Origin: CAINVV01 sp964506325
GTDB taxonomy: Bacteria > Bacteroidota > Bacteroidia > Bacteroidales > Prolixibacteraceae
Assembly (NCBI GenBank): GCA_964506325.1
Contig: CAZDLO010000145.1
Coordinates: 1 to 7,507, forward strand
DNA: 7,507 nucleotides
Direction: 5' to 3'
The notes below the pieces were generated by a model. That model saw only the letters and a list, made by a program, of their open reading frames with translations, did not search any database and had not been told where the DNA came from. Below are positions 6,646 to 7,507 of this stretch, piece by piece; the first letter of the stretch is position 1; every line of letters starts with the position of its first letter. A program made the position numbers and the translations under genes.

Positions 6646-6841
6646 CAAGCCAGGAAATCCGCAAGGATTTCCGACAACCAGTGTCAATCAGTGGAAATTC
6701 AAAATGGGGCAGACTTCCCACTCATACTCTGGAGGTCTCCCGACAAGCCGGGATGGGCCCGCCCTTTGACTCAAACACCTGCAAGGCGAACTTGCAGGTG
6801 TTTGAGCCTTTACGCCGGGAAGATGCCAGGATTTGGGGGAG
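6646..6841 (+). repeat. Multi-hairpin intergenic repeat, copy C (most complete)
   Basis: This is the best-preserved body of the repeat family. From left to right it has a perfect eight-pair hairpin GGAAATCC-GCAA-GGATTTCC (6653-6672) with a GNRA-type loop, the pair of related segments CCAGTG/TCAGTGG, CTTCCCACTCATA, a five-pair hairpin TCCCG-ACAAGC-CGGGA (6738-6753), a 16-pair hairpin (6770-6806), and a G-rich tail ending GGATTTGGGGGAG at 6841. It lies between the Fic promoter and the end of the oxidoreductase gene, and lacks the insertion-sequence-like left end seen with copy A. Short frames crossing it are not credible genes. It may be a miniature mobile element or a structured RNA; the sequence alone does not decide. 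Confidence 0.75.
6770..6806 (+). terminator. Terminator-like hairpin of repeat copy C
   Basis: The arms CTCAAACACCTGCAAG (6770-6785) and CTTGCAGGTGTTTGAG (6791-6806) pair perfectly over 16 bases around GCGAA. Only a weak T-rich stretch (CCTTTA) follows on the plus strand and none on the minus strand, so it may pause or stop transcription poorly. No gene ends just upstream on the plus strand. On the minus strand it is about 295 bases past the oxidoreductase stop. Confidence 0.5.
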
Positions 6842-6929
6842 TTCTTTTATTTTTAAACGGATTGACAATCTGATTTTACCCCATAAACCTTCAATTTTCA
6901 ATTTAAGATCGGGCTCATTGGCACGTGTT

Positions 6930-6953
6930 CACCGGGTGCGAACCCACCCGGTG
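6930..6953. other. GC-rich hairpin in the gap before the oxidoreductase gene
   Basis: CACCGGGT (6930-6937) pairs perfectly with ACCCGGTG (6946-6953). A competing inner hairpin, GGGT-GCGA-ACCC (6934-6945), uses part of the same bases. No T-run follows on either strand, so it is not a standard terminator. It lies about 150 bases beyond the oxidoreductase stop codon on the minus strand, and could be a 3'-end structure of that transcript. The remainder of 6842-7100 shows nothing I recognise. Confidence 0.4.
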
Positions 6954-7100
6954 TCAGTACTTCGTTTAGTTTGCTACGAAAGGTTCATTCGGGACAAGGC
7001 ATTTCTATTCCAGGCCCTTCCGGATTTTTCTTAATTGATTGTCATTCGACTGAGTTTTAAATACAGGGAGCATCCAGTCCCCTTTCGAAGCGGGGCGGGA

Positions 7101-7507
7101 TCAGACCATCCAGGGACTACGGTATTCACGGGTGAGCCATTTCGGATCGCCGGTACCTCCGGTGAATTCGTTTTTGGCAGGATCCCATGTAAAACGGGCG
7201 TGGTGGTAATAGCTCTGGTTCATCAGGTGGCAGCAGATGGCACTGTGGGCACCAACAATCTCACTGGCAATAGGCTTCTTGCGGCTCTTGAGGCACTCCA
7301 TGAAATCGTTGATGTGGTTTTTGCTCCTGTATAGTTGAATCTTCGCATTTTGCAGGTAACCCTCTTCCGCTTTCTTCACCTCGTCGGCTAATTTGATTTT
7401 ACCCTCCTTTTTCTGGACATCTGTAAATTCGGCGATGGTTTTACCTTCAACGATCAGCACAAATTTGCCCCTGTTGACCTTCACCTCCCCTTTTGAACCA
7501 AAGAAAT
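7101..7507 (-). CDS. Gfo/Idh/MocA family oxidoreductase, C-terminal part (runs off the window)
   Basis: The frame enters at the right edge and ends at 7101. It reads FFGSKGEVKVNRGKF, then a charged helix rich in Lys and Glu, ...NHINDFMECLKSRKKPI, HSAICCHLMNQSYY, FTWDP and GTGDPKWLTREYRSPW at the end. These are the typical last 130 or so residues of the Bacteroidota/Planctomycetes Gfo/Idh/MocA dehydrogenases, which act on sugars or inositols with a nicotinamide cofactor. The N-terminal Rossmann domain and the catalytic Lys lie outside the window, so substrate and activity cannot be judged. A GTG at 7484 could be mistaken for a start, but the conserved FFGSKGE block upstream of it shows that the gene continues. 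G+C is high (32 of 60 in 7201-7260), as in the beta-helix gene. Confidence 0.85.
   Translation of the reverse strand, partial: FFGSKGEVKVNRGKFVLIVEGKTIAEFTDVQKKEGKIKLADEVKKAEEGYLQNAKIQLYRSKNHINDFMECLKSRKKPIASEIVGAHSAICCHLMNQSYYHHARFTWDPAKNEFTGGTGDPKWLTREYRSPWMV

Noticed and set aside
1920..6841. CRISPR array
   Set aside because: The repeats are few, long, irregularly spaced and separated by genes, with no short spacers and no cas genes.
6930..6953. Part of a tRNA (GGTTCGCACC on the minus strand resembles a T-arm)
   Set aside because: The five-pair T-stem does not form around that loop, and no acceptor stem, anticodon arm or CCA end is present nearby.
6422..7034. Plus-strand frames of 115 and 117 codons across repeat copy C
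   Set aside because: They run through the Fic gene start, hairpin arms and repeat sequence and show no protein-like pattern.
7035..7334. 99-codon plus-strand frame
   Set aside because: It is antisense to the conserved C-terminus of the Gfo/Idh/MocA oxidoreductase, which explains the sequence better.

Overview
The window looks like a piece of a Bacteroidota chromosome, most likely a free-living polysaccharide-degrading lineage of the Marinilabiliales/Prolixibacteraceae kind. That placement is an inference from four things. The genes lack clear Shine-Dalgarno sequences. One promoter matches the Bacteroidota form (TTG, 20 bases, TAACTTTG). A secreted beta-helix protein, a PQQ-like propeller protein and a Gfo/Idh/MocA-type oxidoreductase occur together. 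Intergenic regions are long and loaded with repeats.

Layout from left to right: (1) 192-1826 (+), a complete AMP-forming long-chain acyl-CoA synthetase. (2) 1827-2238, a repeat region made of an insertion-sequence-like end (1920-1971) fused to a multi-hairpin repeat body (1971-2180). (3) 2239-3525 (-), a secreted PQQ-like beta-propeller protein. (4) 3597-3932 (-), the C-terminal two thirds of a YqhA/UPF0114 membrane protein, cut off where a second copy of the insertion-sequence-like end starts (3932-3983). (5) 4195-5364 (+), a Tat-exported right-handed beta-helix protein of the pectate-lyase-3 type, followed by a strong intrinsic terminator that is itself part of the repeat family (5428-5516). 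(6) 5571-6524 (-), a Fic-domain AMP transferase with its own promoter. (7) 6537-7100, a non-coding stretch with the most complete copy of the hairpin repeat (6646-6841) and another hairpin. (8) 7101-7507 (-), the C-terminal end of a Gfo/Idh/MocA family oxidoreductase that runs off the window.

The genes do not form one operon or one obvious pathway. The beta-helix protein, PQQ-like protein and oxidoreductase fit extracellular carbohydrate use, the acyl-CoA synthetase fits lipid metabolism, and the Fic protein is accessory. The striking feature is that a piece of one repeat family sits at every junction between gene modules. The modules also differ in base composition: sampled 60-base lines have 19 to 21 G+C in the synthetase, PQQ and Fic genes against 31 to 32 in the beta-helix and oxidoreductase genes. 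I read the window as a mosaic assembled around a mobile or recombinogenic repeat. The element itself, with one compensated stem pair visible between two copies, is the best candidate here for something undescribed.
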